NCBI GenBank assembly: GCA_039815415.1
Contig: JBCBZH010000226.1
Location: forward strand, 1-7,434
Length of the DNA: 7,434 bases
Source: JBCBZH01 sp039815415
Lineage (GTDB): Bacteria > Bacteroidota > Rhodothermia > Rhodothermales > Rubricoccaceae
Direction: 5' to 3'
Positions 1 to 6,757 of this stretch are shown one piece after another; positions within the stretch are counted from its first letter, which is position 1, and each line of letters starts with the position of its first letter. The notes below the pieces were generated by a model. It saw nothing but the letters and a program-made list of their open reading frames with translations, had not been told where the DNA came from and searched no databases. Made by a program: the position numbers and the translations under genes.

Positions 1-112
1 CCGGTGGCACCTCCGGGACCACCACCAACGGCTGCGACAGCTCGAGGGGAGTACAGGCTCCCACCACAGCCAAGACACTCAGCCAAGCGAGCTGGTGAAG
101 ACGCCGGCTCAA
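1..112 (-). CDS. Probable lipoprotein, N-terminal 37 codons only (runs off the window)
   Basis: An open frame begins at a TTG (112-110) that shares four bases (TTGA) with the TGA stop of the upstream barrel gene, a classic layout for translational coupling. The translation reads like a lipoprotein signal: basic start (MSRRLHQ), hydrophobic stretch (LAWLSVLAVV), then a lipobox-like VGAC with the lipidation cysteine at residue 20, followed by a Pro/Val-rich linker (TPLELSQPLVVVPEVPP) as is common after the lipidated cysteine. The -2 residue is Gly, which is acceptable but not the most usual. A weak G-rich stretch (GGTGGGA) lies just ahead of the TTG. The rest of the protein is outside the window, so its function is unknown. 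Its position after an outer-membrane barrel gene suggests an envelope partner, which is inference. The short length and unusual start keep the call moderate. Confidence 0.6.
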   Translation of the reverse strand, partial: MSRRLHQLAWLSVLAVVGACTPLELSQPLVVVPEVPP

Positions 113-3100
113 AAGTCCCACCCGAAGAAGAGAGCCCCAAACCGCTCCCGCTCGCTCCACTGCAAGCCATCGGAGAACCGGAAGCCGTAGTCGTACCGGA
201 TCACGAAAGCGCCTAGCAAGCTGGCGCGGAGTCCCACCCCCACGGCCCCTTTGGTGGTCCCGATGCTCAACCCTCTGAAGTCTGGATCCTCCATAACGTC
301 GTTGTAGCCTTCGCTCCAGTTGTGAGCCGCATCCGCGAAGACGGCACCGCGAACGCCAGCGAGGATCGGGAACAGCGGGGTGCGCCGAACCACCGGGAAG
401 CGCAGCTCATGGGACGTGAACCACAGCTTCGTGCCCCGGACACGGAAAAACGGGAACCCGCGGAGGCTCCACGCCCCCCCAATCAGGTTGTACTTGGCTC
501 GGCGCCCGAGGTTGGCCTGAACCGATGCCCAGGATGCGAATGTGACGCTTGGGCTGAGACGCCAGTAGTGTCGCACATCCAAGCCCAGCGATGCATAGTT
601 CTCGTTGGAGTACAGGAGATCCGTCGAGTAACCGACGCTCGCCCGTGCGCGCCAGCCCTCAATGGGACCATAGCTGCTGTAAAGCGCATTGTCGTGAACG
701 AGGGCGAGGGTGTTCGACAGCTGGAGCGTCTGCAAGGTGTCCCGTTCTCCCAGGCGCGGGAAGAATTCCTTCCGCCCCCCTCCCAGCGACGTCTGGAGAT
801 CGAGCCGACGGAAGAACGAGAGCGGGTAGCTCACCAGCCCGAGGGCCCCGTGGATCTCTTCGTAGGACGGGATCCCCAGCGCTGCGTCAGGGTCGCGGCG
901 GTCGTACCGTAGTCCGGCGCTGCGGAACACCCCGTACCCATAGTTCGCCCGGCGCCCGAGGTGGACGCGGGTCACGGATGCATTCAGCCCTTCGAGAAAG
1001 GATCGTCCCGTGTTGATGCCGTTCGCGCTGTAGGCGGAGACGTAGAAGATGTCGTCCCCGAGCATGTCGGAGAACGCGAGTACGGCACCGCCTGCGGTGT
1101 AGTCCACCGTCGCAGCAGTCGTGACCGAGCCGGCAGCATAATCGAGCTGATACCGACGCTTGTACGGACGACGTCGGTTCTCCTCTCCTGGCTCCAGCTC
1201 GTACCGCGCGTAGGACCACGGTTCCATGACTGGAGGTGTCCCCAGTGGAGCAGTGCTCTCCGGAGCCGCCGCGAGCGAATCGACGGGCAACGTGCGGATG
1301 GTGAAGCGGAAGTCCTCGAAGGCGGTGAACACCAGCTGGTCGTCGTTCGCCCAGAACGGGTCGTACGACGCGCTGGTGAACCGGGTGAGCTGTCGCAGTG
1401 CTGTCTCAGGGTCTGCCGTAGAGGTGATCAGCGTGTCCACAGCAAGAGGCCCCGCAGCAGGAGGCGCCGAGGGGACGCCGGCTAGAGGTGCCTCCTCCCG
1501 GGGAAGCGTAGCGATCCACAAGTCCTGAGCGCTGAACTTTCCATCAGCCTCGCGCCGCGCGCTGGTGAACGCCAGGCGATTCCCGTCTGGCGACCACCGG
1601 GGGGACTGATCCACGCTCGGCCCAGCGGTCACATAGTTGACTTCGCCCGTCGCCAGCTCGAGGGTGAACAGGTTGTAGGCTCCCTCGGTGCCCCACGCGG
1701 TACGGTCGGAAGAGAAGACCAGTTGGCGGCCATCGGGGCTGAAGTCCGGGTCCCGGTCGTTGTAGACATCGTTGGTCAATTGGCGCAGCGACCCTTCGAG
1801 CACGTCGTAGAGGTACAGATCCGCCATTCCGCCCTGATCGATGGCCGTAAAGGCGATCAGCTGTCCGTCCGCAGTAATGGTCGGGGAGTAAATGGCGACG
1901 ACGTCCTCAAAGCCGAGCATGGCGAGGCGGTCCCCGGACTCGAGATCCACAAGGTGAATGACGTCCGTCGCCCCCCGCTTGGTCACAAAGGCCAGGTGCC
2001 CATCATCCGACACGTCCAGGCGGCTTTCGAACAGGTGGAACGCCTCGAAGTCCTCGCTTCGCTCCCCCCGAACGACGATTCGAGCATCCCCCACCGGCCT
2101 CATGTCCGCATCTACAGGCTGGCTGTAGATGTTGGAGTAGCTGCCTCGGTTGGACATGAACACGACCTCCTGCGACCCATCGCGGCGCGTCCAGACGATG
2201 GGCTTGGAGTGGTAGCCCCTCACCGACACCGGCTGCGTGACGAGCGACGGCACATCCGCATCCACCAGCTTGGGCACGTACTGGGCACGGATCCAGTCAG
2301 CCCACCGATCTGCGATGACCTCCTCGGACTCCCCAAACACGATCTCCATGACGCGCCCGAAGTCTTCGTCGCGCCACACATTGTCAATCAAGTCCAGAAT
2401 CCGCTCTTCGCCGTAGGTCTCGCTCACGAAGTGGCAGAACGCCTCGCCCTCCTTGTACATCACGAACGTTCCCGCGATGCGATCCATGTCGTGAAGCGGG
2501 ACGAAGAAGTTGGACGCGACGGCGTCGCGGAGGATCATCTCGTGGTTGTGGTCCCGCGACCCGCTCCAATACTCCGCGATCCCTTCGGTGAACCAGAGCG
2601 GCAGGAAGCGCTCCACGGGCGAGCGGTGGTCACGAAACACGCGGGCCACCTTGTTGAAGGTGAACACGTGCACCAGCTCGTGGCGGATCACCCGCCGGAA
2701 GCGCGCGATGTTGCCATCCGCTGGAACCACGACGCGGCCCTTGAGGAACTCGAAGAACCCCCCCACCCCATCCGGGATGAACCCCGGCGTGATGTTGGTC
2801 TGCTTGAAGTGGAGGTTGGTCGCGTAGAAGACCAGCGGGACGCGCCGGGTCAGCGAGAAGTCAAACTGGGATTCCAGATCGCGGTAGGCCTCCTCAGCGG
2901 TGTGCGCTCCGATCTCCGCAAGCTCCTCCGCTTCGGGGTAGTAGTAGACGTCGAAGTGCTCGGTTTGAAGGACGTGCCACTCGAAGCCGTCGTACTGGAT
3001 CTTGTTACGCCCGAAGCCCTGGGCCTCGGGGCTCGGCGCGCTGGCGATTCCCACCACCAGCGTGATGGCGAGCCAGGCGGCGCCTCGGCAGAGCGAGCGG

Positions 3101-3123
3101 ACGCGGGAGGAAGGGAGCGACAT
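109..3123 (-). CDS. Exported zinc-peptidase / PD40 propeller / outer-membrane beta-barrel fusion protein
   Basis: Residues are numbered from the ATG at 3123-3121 (1004 aa). Residues 1-34 form a signal peptide: basic n-region (RVRSLCRG), hydrophobic core (AAWLAITLVVGIASA) and likely cleavage near PEA|QGFGRNK. Residues about 40-285 form a peptidase-MA/M1-like domain with HELVH (148-152) and WFTEGIAEYW about 30 residues later, whose Glu is the expected third zinc ligand. Residues about 300-620 carry PD40/TolB-like propeller blades, for example DFSPDGRQLVF (460-470) and RWSPDGNRLAF (509-519). A Pro/Ala-rich linker near 545-570 interrupts the blades. Residues about 665-1004 look like a BamA/Omp85-type barrel: alternating aromatic strands, a GGAWSLRGF motif (RGF at 888-890) and a terminal Phe (FFGWDF), the usual BAM recognition end. 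It is probably a surface or periplasm-facing protease, but the substrate is unknown. Other starts are ATG at 3156 (one base after the TAG of the displaced upstream frame) and at 3186; none has a clear Shine-Dalgarno. I prefer 3123 because it gives a normal-length signal peptide. Confidence 0.88.
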   Translation of the reverse strand: MSLPSSRVRSLCRGAAWLAITLVVGIASAPSPEAQGFGRNKIQYDGFEWHVLQTEHFDVYYYPEAEELAEIGAHTAEEAYRDLESQFDFSLTRRVPLVFYATNLHFKQTNITPGFIPDGVGGFFEFLKGRVVVPADGNIARFRRVIRHELVHVFTFNKVARVFRDHRSPVERFLPLWFTEGIAEYWSGSRDHNHEMILRDAVASNFFVPLHDMDRIAGTFVMYKEGEAFCHFVSETYGEERILDLIDNVWRDEDFGRVMEIVFGESEEVIADRWADWIRAQYVPKLVDADVPSLVTQPVSVRGYHSKPIVWTRRDGSQEVVFMSNRGSYSNIYSQPVDADMRPVGDARIVVRGERSEDFEAFHLFESRLDVSDDGHLAFVTKRGATDVIHLVDLESGDRLAMLGFEDVVAIYSPTITADGQLIAFTAIDQGGMADLYLYDVLEGSLRQLTNDVYNDRDPDFSPDGRQLVFSSDRTAWGTEGAYNLFTLELATGEVNYVTAGPSVDQSPRWSPDGNRLAFTSARREADGKFSAQDLWIATLPREEAPLAGVPSAPPAAGPLAVDTLITSTADPETALRQLTRFTSASYDPFWANDDQLVFTAFEDFRFTIRTLPVDSLAAAPESTAPLGTPPVMEPWSYARYELEPGEENRRRPYKRRYQLDYAAGSVTTAATVDYTAGGAVLAFSDMLGDDIFYVSAYSANGINTGRSFLEGLNASVTRVHLGRRANYGYGVFRSAGLRYDRRDPDAALGIPSYEEIHGALGLVSYPLSFFRRLDLQTSLGGGRKEFFPRLGERDTLQTLQLSNTLALVHDNALYSSYGPIEGWRARASVGYSTDLLYSNENYASLGLDVRHYWRLSPSVTFASWASVQANLGRRAKYNLIGGAWSLRGFPFFRVRGTKLWFTSHELRFPVVRRTPLFPILAGVRGAVFADAAHNWSEGYNDVMEDPDFRGLSIGTTKGAVGVGLRASLLGAFVIRYDYGFRFSDGLQWSERERFGALFFGWDF

Positions 3124-3157
3124 AGACGGCGGGGACGAGCCGAAGGGTAGTGGCATC

Positions 3158-3283
3158 CTACGCGTCAAGCAAGGGCATAAGCCCATCCAGTCCGCCCAGC
3201 GCCAGCTCGAGAAAGTCGACGTGTGTTTGGGGGTTTCTGAACGGGACGTCTTGGACGTCTCCCCACAGTCTGCCCCTCAGATC
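3158..3283 (-). pseudogene. Displaced C-terminal segment of the preceding unknown gene (-1 frame)
   Basis: Just before the TGA that ends the 134-residue frame, the sequence reads GTG AAA GGG ATC TGA. Moving back one base after GGG gives GAT CTG AGG and then 41 open codons to a TAG at 3160-3158. This translation looks like normal protein (RLWGDVQDVPFRNP, THVDFLELALGGLDGLMPLL), unlike the Arg/Pro-rich text of the third frame. The simplest reading is that one G was lost from a GGGG run, cutting off the last part of a protein of about 174 residues. The TAG is one base from an ATG (3156) of the barrel gene, which looks like an old stop/start junction and supports this being a genuine gene end. A sequencing or assembly indel gives the same picture. 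Programmed frameshifting is less likely because no standard slippery heptamer is in frame. Confidence 0.5.
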
Positions 3284-3681
3284 CCTTTCACGGATGAAGC
3301 ACCTGGGCGTTCTCGCTCGACGAGGCCTCCGTCCTGCAACTCCCACGTCGCGGAAATCCCTTCTACGTCAACAACCATCAAGCCCTTTGGATAGTCCACC
3401 CAACCCTCTTCCCCCTCGATTCCGACTCGCGCGATTGCGTCACACTGTGCACGTATGAATGGAAGTGCTTGAACCCGAACCCATGCTCCATAGAAGAGAA
3501 ACGGAGACCACGGAGCCCCATTCTGGAGCACCCAACCTTCGTTGCAGTGATCTACATAGTCAGGTGAGATCCCGTAGTGCACAGCTAGTGCCGGTGTCTC
3601 CGCATAGATGAGGTCTAAGACCCGAGAGATTGCCTCATCTGGCAGATCAAGACAGCCTCGAATCGTTGCGTAGGTGCCCAT
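3277..3681 (-). CDS. Protein of unknown function, 134 aa, probably truncated by a frameshift
   Basis: The start is ATG 3681-3679, with a clear AGGAG 11 bases upstream. The product starts MGTYATIRGCLDLPDEAIS and contains FLFYGAWVRVQALPFIRAQ and GLMVVDVEGISATWELQDGG. It has no signal peptide, membrane segment or metal-binding cluster, so it is probably a small soluble cytoplasmic protein of mixed alpha/beta type. It weakly reminds me of small uncharacterised actinobacterial and myxobacterial proteins that start MGTYA and carry FYGG and WQVRDG motifs; that is memory, not a search result. It lies 19 bases after the isomerase stop and so would be co-transcribed, but nothing links it functionally. 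Its GC content is about 54% by hand count over five 60-base rows, against about 70% in four sampled rows of the isomerase gene, and it alone has a strong Shine-Dalgarno. Both suggest acquisition from elsewhere. Its natural C-terminus is probably in the next frame (3158-3283). Confidence 0.7.
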   Translation of the reverse strand: MGTYATIRGCLDLPDEAISRVLDLIYAETPALAVHYGISPDYVDHCNEGWVLQNGAPWSPFLFYGAWVRVQALPFIRAQCDAIARVGIEGEEGWVDYPKGLMVVDVEGISATWELQDGGLVERERPGASSVKGI

Positions 3682-3692
3682 CGGTGCCCGCT

Positions 3693-3697
3693 CTCCT
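3693..3697 (-). promoter_or_regulatory. Shine-Dalgarno site of the unknown 134-aa gene
   Basis: In the minus-strand sense the 19-base gap after the isomerase stop reads CTGAGGAGAGCGGGCACCG directly before the ATG. The AGGAG core sits 11 bases from the start, slightly far but usable. It is the only clear Shine-Dalgarno I find ahead of any gene in the window, and it fixes the start at 3681. Confidence 0.6.
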
Positions 3698-3700
3698 CAG

Positions 3701-4750
3701 CTATGACGCAAGTGTCTTCTTGAGCTGCTGGATGGTCTCCACTGGCGTCGGGTCCACGCGCTTGCGCATGGCGAGCCAGAAGCTGGCAGCATCGCCGAGC
3801 TGGATGAAGGACAGCACCCGGTCGAGTCGGCTCTCGCCCTCGCTCTCGAGATCCGTCCAGCTGGCGACCTCAGATTCCAACAGGCCACGCGTCACATCGA
3901 AGCGCTTGGTGACCTGAGGGTGATCGTCTGCATCGCGGAGCACGGTCACAGCGAACCGTCCCTGGATGGCTTCCGGGCCCGCTTCGTAGCCCATGATCTC
4001 GTTGTGGTCCAGCTCTGGAAACACGTTCCCAACGGCAGGGTGCTTCGCGTTCTCGTGGATCTGGGTCCGCCAGCGCAGCCCCACGGCCTCCATCAACCCA
4101 ACGCCTGTGTAGACGACCGGGAGCCGATCCATCCACCCCGCCGAGAGGTCCCGAGCCGGGTTGCCCTCGGCATCGGCGTCGTGCTGCGCCGCACGGTCAC
4201 GAACGGCCGACAGCGCCGCCTCAAACGTCTCGTCCGCCAGCTCGAGCAGTCCGTTCGCGCGGGCGAACCGGAGCAGCACGCCGAGAGAGTACCCGAGCGC
4301 CGCACGCGGCTGCATGCCGCCGGAGATCTCGATGAGGCGGTCGCCGCCCTCGCCAGCGCGCTGCTTCGCCTCGCCGCCCGAGGTGATGACTAGAATCTGG
4401 GCGCCGCGCTGGCGCGCATCGGCGTAAGCGCTCAGCGTTTCCTCCGTGCCCCCCGAATAGCTAGAGACGACGACGAGGGTCCGAGCGTCCACCCACCCCG
4501 GCAGCGTGTAGCCCCGGTTGACGAGGAACGGAACGGGCGATTCCCGCTCCACCAGCGTGCGCACCAGATCGCCCCCAATGGCCGACCCTCCCATCCCACA
4601 AACGACGACGCCGTTCAATGTGCTGGCATCGATGCCATAGGCTTCCGCTGTCTCACCCCGCTCCCAGCCTTCGGCGAGGTGATCGGGGAAGGCGCGAATG
4701 GCGCCACGCATGTCGCCAGGGTCGAGGGTCGGGTCGTAGAGGTCAGGCAT
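3701..4750 (-). CDS. Bifunctional phosphoglucose/phosphomannose isomerase
   Basis: This 349-residue cytoplasmic protein has the length and motifs of the SIS-domain Pgi/Pmi family, which interconverts glucose-6-phosphate or mannose-6-phosphate with fructose-6-phosphate. The first SIS half has VVVCGMGGSAIGGD (48-61) and the sugar-phosphate-binding SSYSGGTEE (96-104), then PRAALGYS (148-155). The second half has RWRTQIHENAKHPAVGN and FPELDHNEIMG. By analogy with the Pyrobaculum enzyme, Glu-233 (IHENAK) and His-249 (ELDHNE) are the likely catalytic pair. The C-terminus holds DPTPVETIQQLKK, matching the conserved end of the family. The start MPDLYDPTLDPGDM is typical, and the upstream leader is pyrimidine-rich without a Shine-Dalgarno. 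Lying downstream of ptsH-ptsI, it probably channels sugar phosphates made by PTS uptake, or supplies mannose-6-phosphate for envelope sugars. Relative activity on glucose versus mannose cannot be read from the sequence. Confidence 0.93.
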   Translation of the reverse strand: MPDLYDPTLDPGDMRGAIRAFPDHLAEGWERGETAEAYGIDASTLNGVVVCGMGGSAIGGDLVRTLVERESPVPFLVNRGYTLPGWVDARTLVVVSSYSGGTEETLSAYADARQRGAQILVITSGGEAKQRAGEGGDRLIEISGGMQPRAALGYSLGVLLRFARANGLLELADETFEAALSAVRDRAAQHDADAEGNPARDLSAGWMDRLPVVYTGVGLMEAVGLRWRTQIHENAKHPAVGNVFPELDHNEIMGYEAGPEAIQGRFAVTVLRDADDHPQVTKRFDVTRGLLESEVASWTDLESEGESRLDRVLSFIQLGDAASFWLAMRKRVDPTPVETIQQLKKTLAS

Positions 4751-4752
4751 GG

Positions 4753-4766
4753 GAATCAGGAATCAG
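4753..4766 (-). repeat. Tandem 7-bp repeat just ahead of the isomerase start
   Basis: Plus-strand GAATCAG occurs twice in a row (4753-4759 and 4760-4766), reading CTGATTC CTGATTC CC ATG in the transcript. It takes the place where a Shine-Dalgarno would be. A related TCCTGAT...TCCC string precedes the internal ATG (6691) of ptsI. Any role is unknown. Confidence 0.5.
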
Positions 4767-4767
4767 A

Positions 4768-4873
4768 TCGAGCTGGCGAAAGGTCAGATGGAGCGATGAC
4801 GTCGAGACGCCACGGCGTGGCGTCTGTACCGGATGGCGCGATGGTCGGGGTTGACGCCATTCGAGCTGGCGAA
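4768..4873. repeat. 13-bp direct repeat pair bracketing the ptsI-isomerase spacer
   Basis: TCGAGCTGGCGAA is present exactly at 4768-4780 and at 4861-4873, the latter touching the ptsI stop codon. A third copy with one mismatch (TCGAGCTGACGAA) lies at 6737-6749 in the first codons of ptsI. The inner part (TCGAGCTGGCG) also encodes Leu-Glu-Leu-Ala in several genes here, so part of the recurrence may be chance. The spacer holds no coding signal that I can support. Confidence 0.45.
4805..4825. repeat. Perfect 9-bp inverted repeat with 3-base loop in the intergenic spacer
   Basis: Arms AGACGCCAC (4805-4813) and GTGGCGTCT (4817-4825) are exact reverse complements around GGC. RNA from either strand would fold into a strong hairpin. 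There is no T-run after it in the minus-strand sense, so it is not a standard intrinsic terminator. The arm sequence resembles dispersed REP-type palindromes with GACGC...GCGTC cores found between genes in many bacteria. It could stabilise or process the mRNA between ptsI and the isomerase; that is inference. Confidence 0.7.
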
Positions 4874-6754
4874 TCAAGCCGGAGCAGGCTCCGAAGCCCC
4901 ATCGAGCCCCAGCAGAGCGGCGAGGTCCTGGTTGTGGCTGGCGAGGAACTCATCGAGGAGGCGGCGGACGGCATCGGCATCGGGCTGGTGAAGCACCCGG
5001 TCGGCCAGGTCCCGGGCTTCATCCATCGTCAGCGCGCGGACGACCCGCTTCACCATTGGCAAGTATGCCGGGGAGGCCGAGAGGGTGGTCACCCCGAGAC
5101 CGATCAGAAGGGGGACGATGCGTGGGTCCCCGGCCGCCTCTCCGCACACGCTCACCGTTATGCCAGCATCGGCGGCCACCGTTGCCACGTGCTGGATGAG
5201 GCCCAGCACCGCCGGATGAAGCTCGCGATACAGCCCAGCAACCAGATCGTTGCCTCGATCTACGGCCAGCGTGAATTGCGTCAGGTCGTTGGTGCCGATG
5301 GAGAAGAAGTCCACATCCTTGGCGTAGGACTCCGCCATCAGAGCGACAGCGGGCACCTCTACCATGATGCCCAGCGCCACGTCGTCCGCGCACGCGATCC
5401 CTTCGCTCGCCAGCTCGCCGCGAGTCGTCTGGATCGCCTCCCGTATCCCGTGGATCTCTCCGATGTCGGAGATCATCGGCACGAGAACGCGAACGGAATG
5501 GTTGGTGGCCGCACGAAGCACAGCTCGGAGCTGCGGACGCAACAGGTCGGGCTTGTCGAGAAGGATCCGAACGCCACGCCACCCGAGCGACGGATTCGGC
5601 TCGCGCCGTCCAAAGGGCAACACCTTGTCGCCTCCCAGATCGAGAAGACGGATGGTCACCGAATGCGGGCTGGCGGCCTGAACCACGTCCCGGTACACCT
5701 CGAGCTGCTGATCCTCGTCGAGGGCCGTGCCCTGTGCCAGAAACTGCATCTCGGACCGGAACAGCCCGACCCCCTTGGCTCCATACTCGTCGAGCAAAGG
5801 AAGCTCCTCCCGAAACTCGATGTTGGCCTGAAGCGAAATCGGATGTCCGTCGCGGGTCTCGCTCGCCGCGGCCACCACATCCGCACGGTCCGCCTGGATG
5901 CGCGCGAAGCGATCAGCCTTGGTCTGGTAGCGGGCCAGCGTCTCGGTCGTCGGGCCGACGACCACGCGGCCGGAGAAGCCATCCAGAATGATGGTGTCAC
6001 CAGAATGGGCCAAGCCCGTCAGCTCGTGGAGGCTGACCACGGTGGGCACCCCCAGCGCGCGAGCCATGATGGATACGTGGCTCGTCGGGCCGCCGAGATC
6101 CATCACGCAGCCCAGCACACCCCGTCGGCTGAACATGAGGATGTCTGCCGCTGTGAGGTTCTGCGCGACGACGATGTGGTGCTCGTCGATTCGCGAGATG
6201 GCACGCCCCTGCTGCAGGTTGCGGAGCACGCGGTTCTGCACATCGAGGAAGTCGCCAGCGCGTTCCCGGAGCCTCAGGCTGGGACTCGCCTCCATGCGGC
6301 GCTGGTGGCCTTCCAGAATCTTCTGAACCGCCCATCCGGCACCGATGCCTCCTTCCCGGATGGAGCGAATCACGGCATCGTAGAACTGCTGATCTCGAAG
6401 AATCAGCAGCTGGGCGTCGAAGATGGCAGCGGTGTCCGGCCCAAGCTTCTGCCGAGCTACGGTGACCACTTTGCCCAGTTCGCGCTCGCTCCGCGCAACT
6501 GCGCGCTCGAATCGGTCCAGCTCGCCCGCGATCTCATTGGGCTCGAGATGGTCCGGGTCGGCCTGGTAGGCACCCCCGGTGTAGAGGTAGACCGGCCCGA
6601 TGGCGACGCCCGGTGCTACGCCGATGCCCTCCTCGACATCTTCCCCGTCCGGGGACGGCGTCGGAGGGACCGGAGGAGTCGCAAACGGCATGGAGGGAGA
6701 GATCAGGACCGATCCGGATTCCGCTCGACGAGGCCATCGAGCTGACGAACCCAT
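4874..6754 (-). CDS. ptsI: Phosphoenolpyruvate-protein phosphotransferase (PTS Enzyme I)
   Basis: This is cytoplasmic Enzyme I, which takes phosphate from phosphoenolpyruvate onto a histidine and passes it to HPr. It is 626 residues from ATG 6754. The N-terminal and HPr-binding helical region starts at GIGVAPGVAIGPVYL (43-57). The phosphohistidine domain holds GGPTSHVSIMARALGVPTV (221-239) with active His-226. The C-terminal PEP-binding barrel has VGLFRSEMQF (Arg-333), RLLDLGGDK (369-377), NPSLGWRGVR (387-396), GTNDLTQFTLAVDRGN (487-502) and the catalytic Cys-538 in VCGEAAGDP. All key residues are present, and there is no N-terminal GAF domain, so it is ordinary EI rather than the nitrogen-PTS PtsP. 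Residues 22-42 are a Pro-rich extension beyond the usual start. ATG 6754 is 3 bases after the ptsH stop (TAGGTCATG), while ATG 6691 (residue 22) would give a length nearer the norm. The two genes are surely co-expressed. Confidence 0.95.
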   Translation of the reverse strand: MGSSARWPRRAESGSVLISPSMPFATPPVPPTPSPDGEDVEEGIGVAPGVAIGPVYLYTGGAYQADPDHLEPNEIAGELDRFERAVARSERELGKVVTVARQKLGPDTAAIFDAQLLILRDQQFYDAVIRSIREGGIGAGWAVQKILEGHQRRMEASPSLRLRERAGDFLDVQNRVLRNLQQGRAISRIDEHHIVVAQNLTAADILMFSRRGVLGCVMDLGGPTSHVSIMARALGVPTVVSLHELTGLAHSGDTIILDGFSGRVVVGPTTETLARYQTKADRFARIQADRADVVAAASETRDGHPISLQANIEFREELPLLDEYGAKGVGLFRSEMQFLAQGTALDEDQQLEVYRDVVQAASPHSVTIRLLDLGGDKVLPFGRREPNPSLGWRGVRILLDKPDLLRPQLRAVLRAATNHSVRVLVPMISDIGEIHGIREAIQTTRGELASEGIACADDVALGIMVEVPAVALMAESYAKDVDFFSIGTNDLTQFTLAVDRGNDLVAGLYRELHPAVLGLIQHVATVAADAGITVSVCGEAAGDPRIVPLLIGLGVTTLSASPAYLPMVKRVVRALTMDEARDLADRVLHQPDADAVRRLLDEFLASHNQDLAALLGLDGASEPAPA

Positions 6755-6757
6755 GAC

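Noticed and set aside
4..216. A 70-codon plus-strand frame at the left edge
   Set aside because: It is antisense to the barrel C-terminus and the lipoprotein signal sequence, and is Pro/Ala-rich without motifs.
1723..3150. A 475-codon open frame on the plus strand opposite the peptidase/barrel gene
   Set aside because: It lies antisense to clear peptidase and propeller motifs, and its translation is rich in His, Arg, Val and Asp with no domain-like pattern.
3285..3291. Programmed -1 frameshift at the GTG AAA GGG sequence
   Set aside because: The bases do not form an in-frame X XXY YYZ heptamer and I see no convincing downstream pseudoknot. A lost G is the simpler explanation, though recoding is not excluded.
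4805..4825. Intrinsic terminator between ptsI and the isomerase
   Set aside because: The hairpin is perfect, but no T-run follows it in either direction.
1651..4871. Recurrent 11-mer CGCCAGCTCGA / TCGAGCTGGCG as a dispersed regulatory site
   Set aside because: The copies at 1651, 3200 and 4235 fall in codons for Leu-Glu-Leu-Ala, so codon preference explains them. Only the longer copies in the 4751-4873 spacer are kept as a repeat.
4679..6745. A 688-codon open frame on the plus strand opposite ptsI
   Set aside because: It is antisense to a gene with complete Enzyme I motifs. Its translation is His/Arg-rich without recognisable motifs, as expected of a shadow frame in GC-rich DNA.
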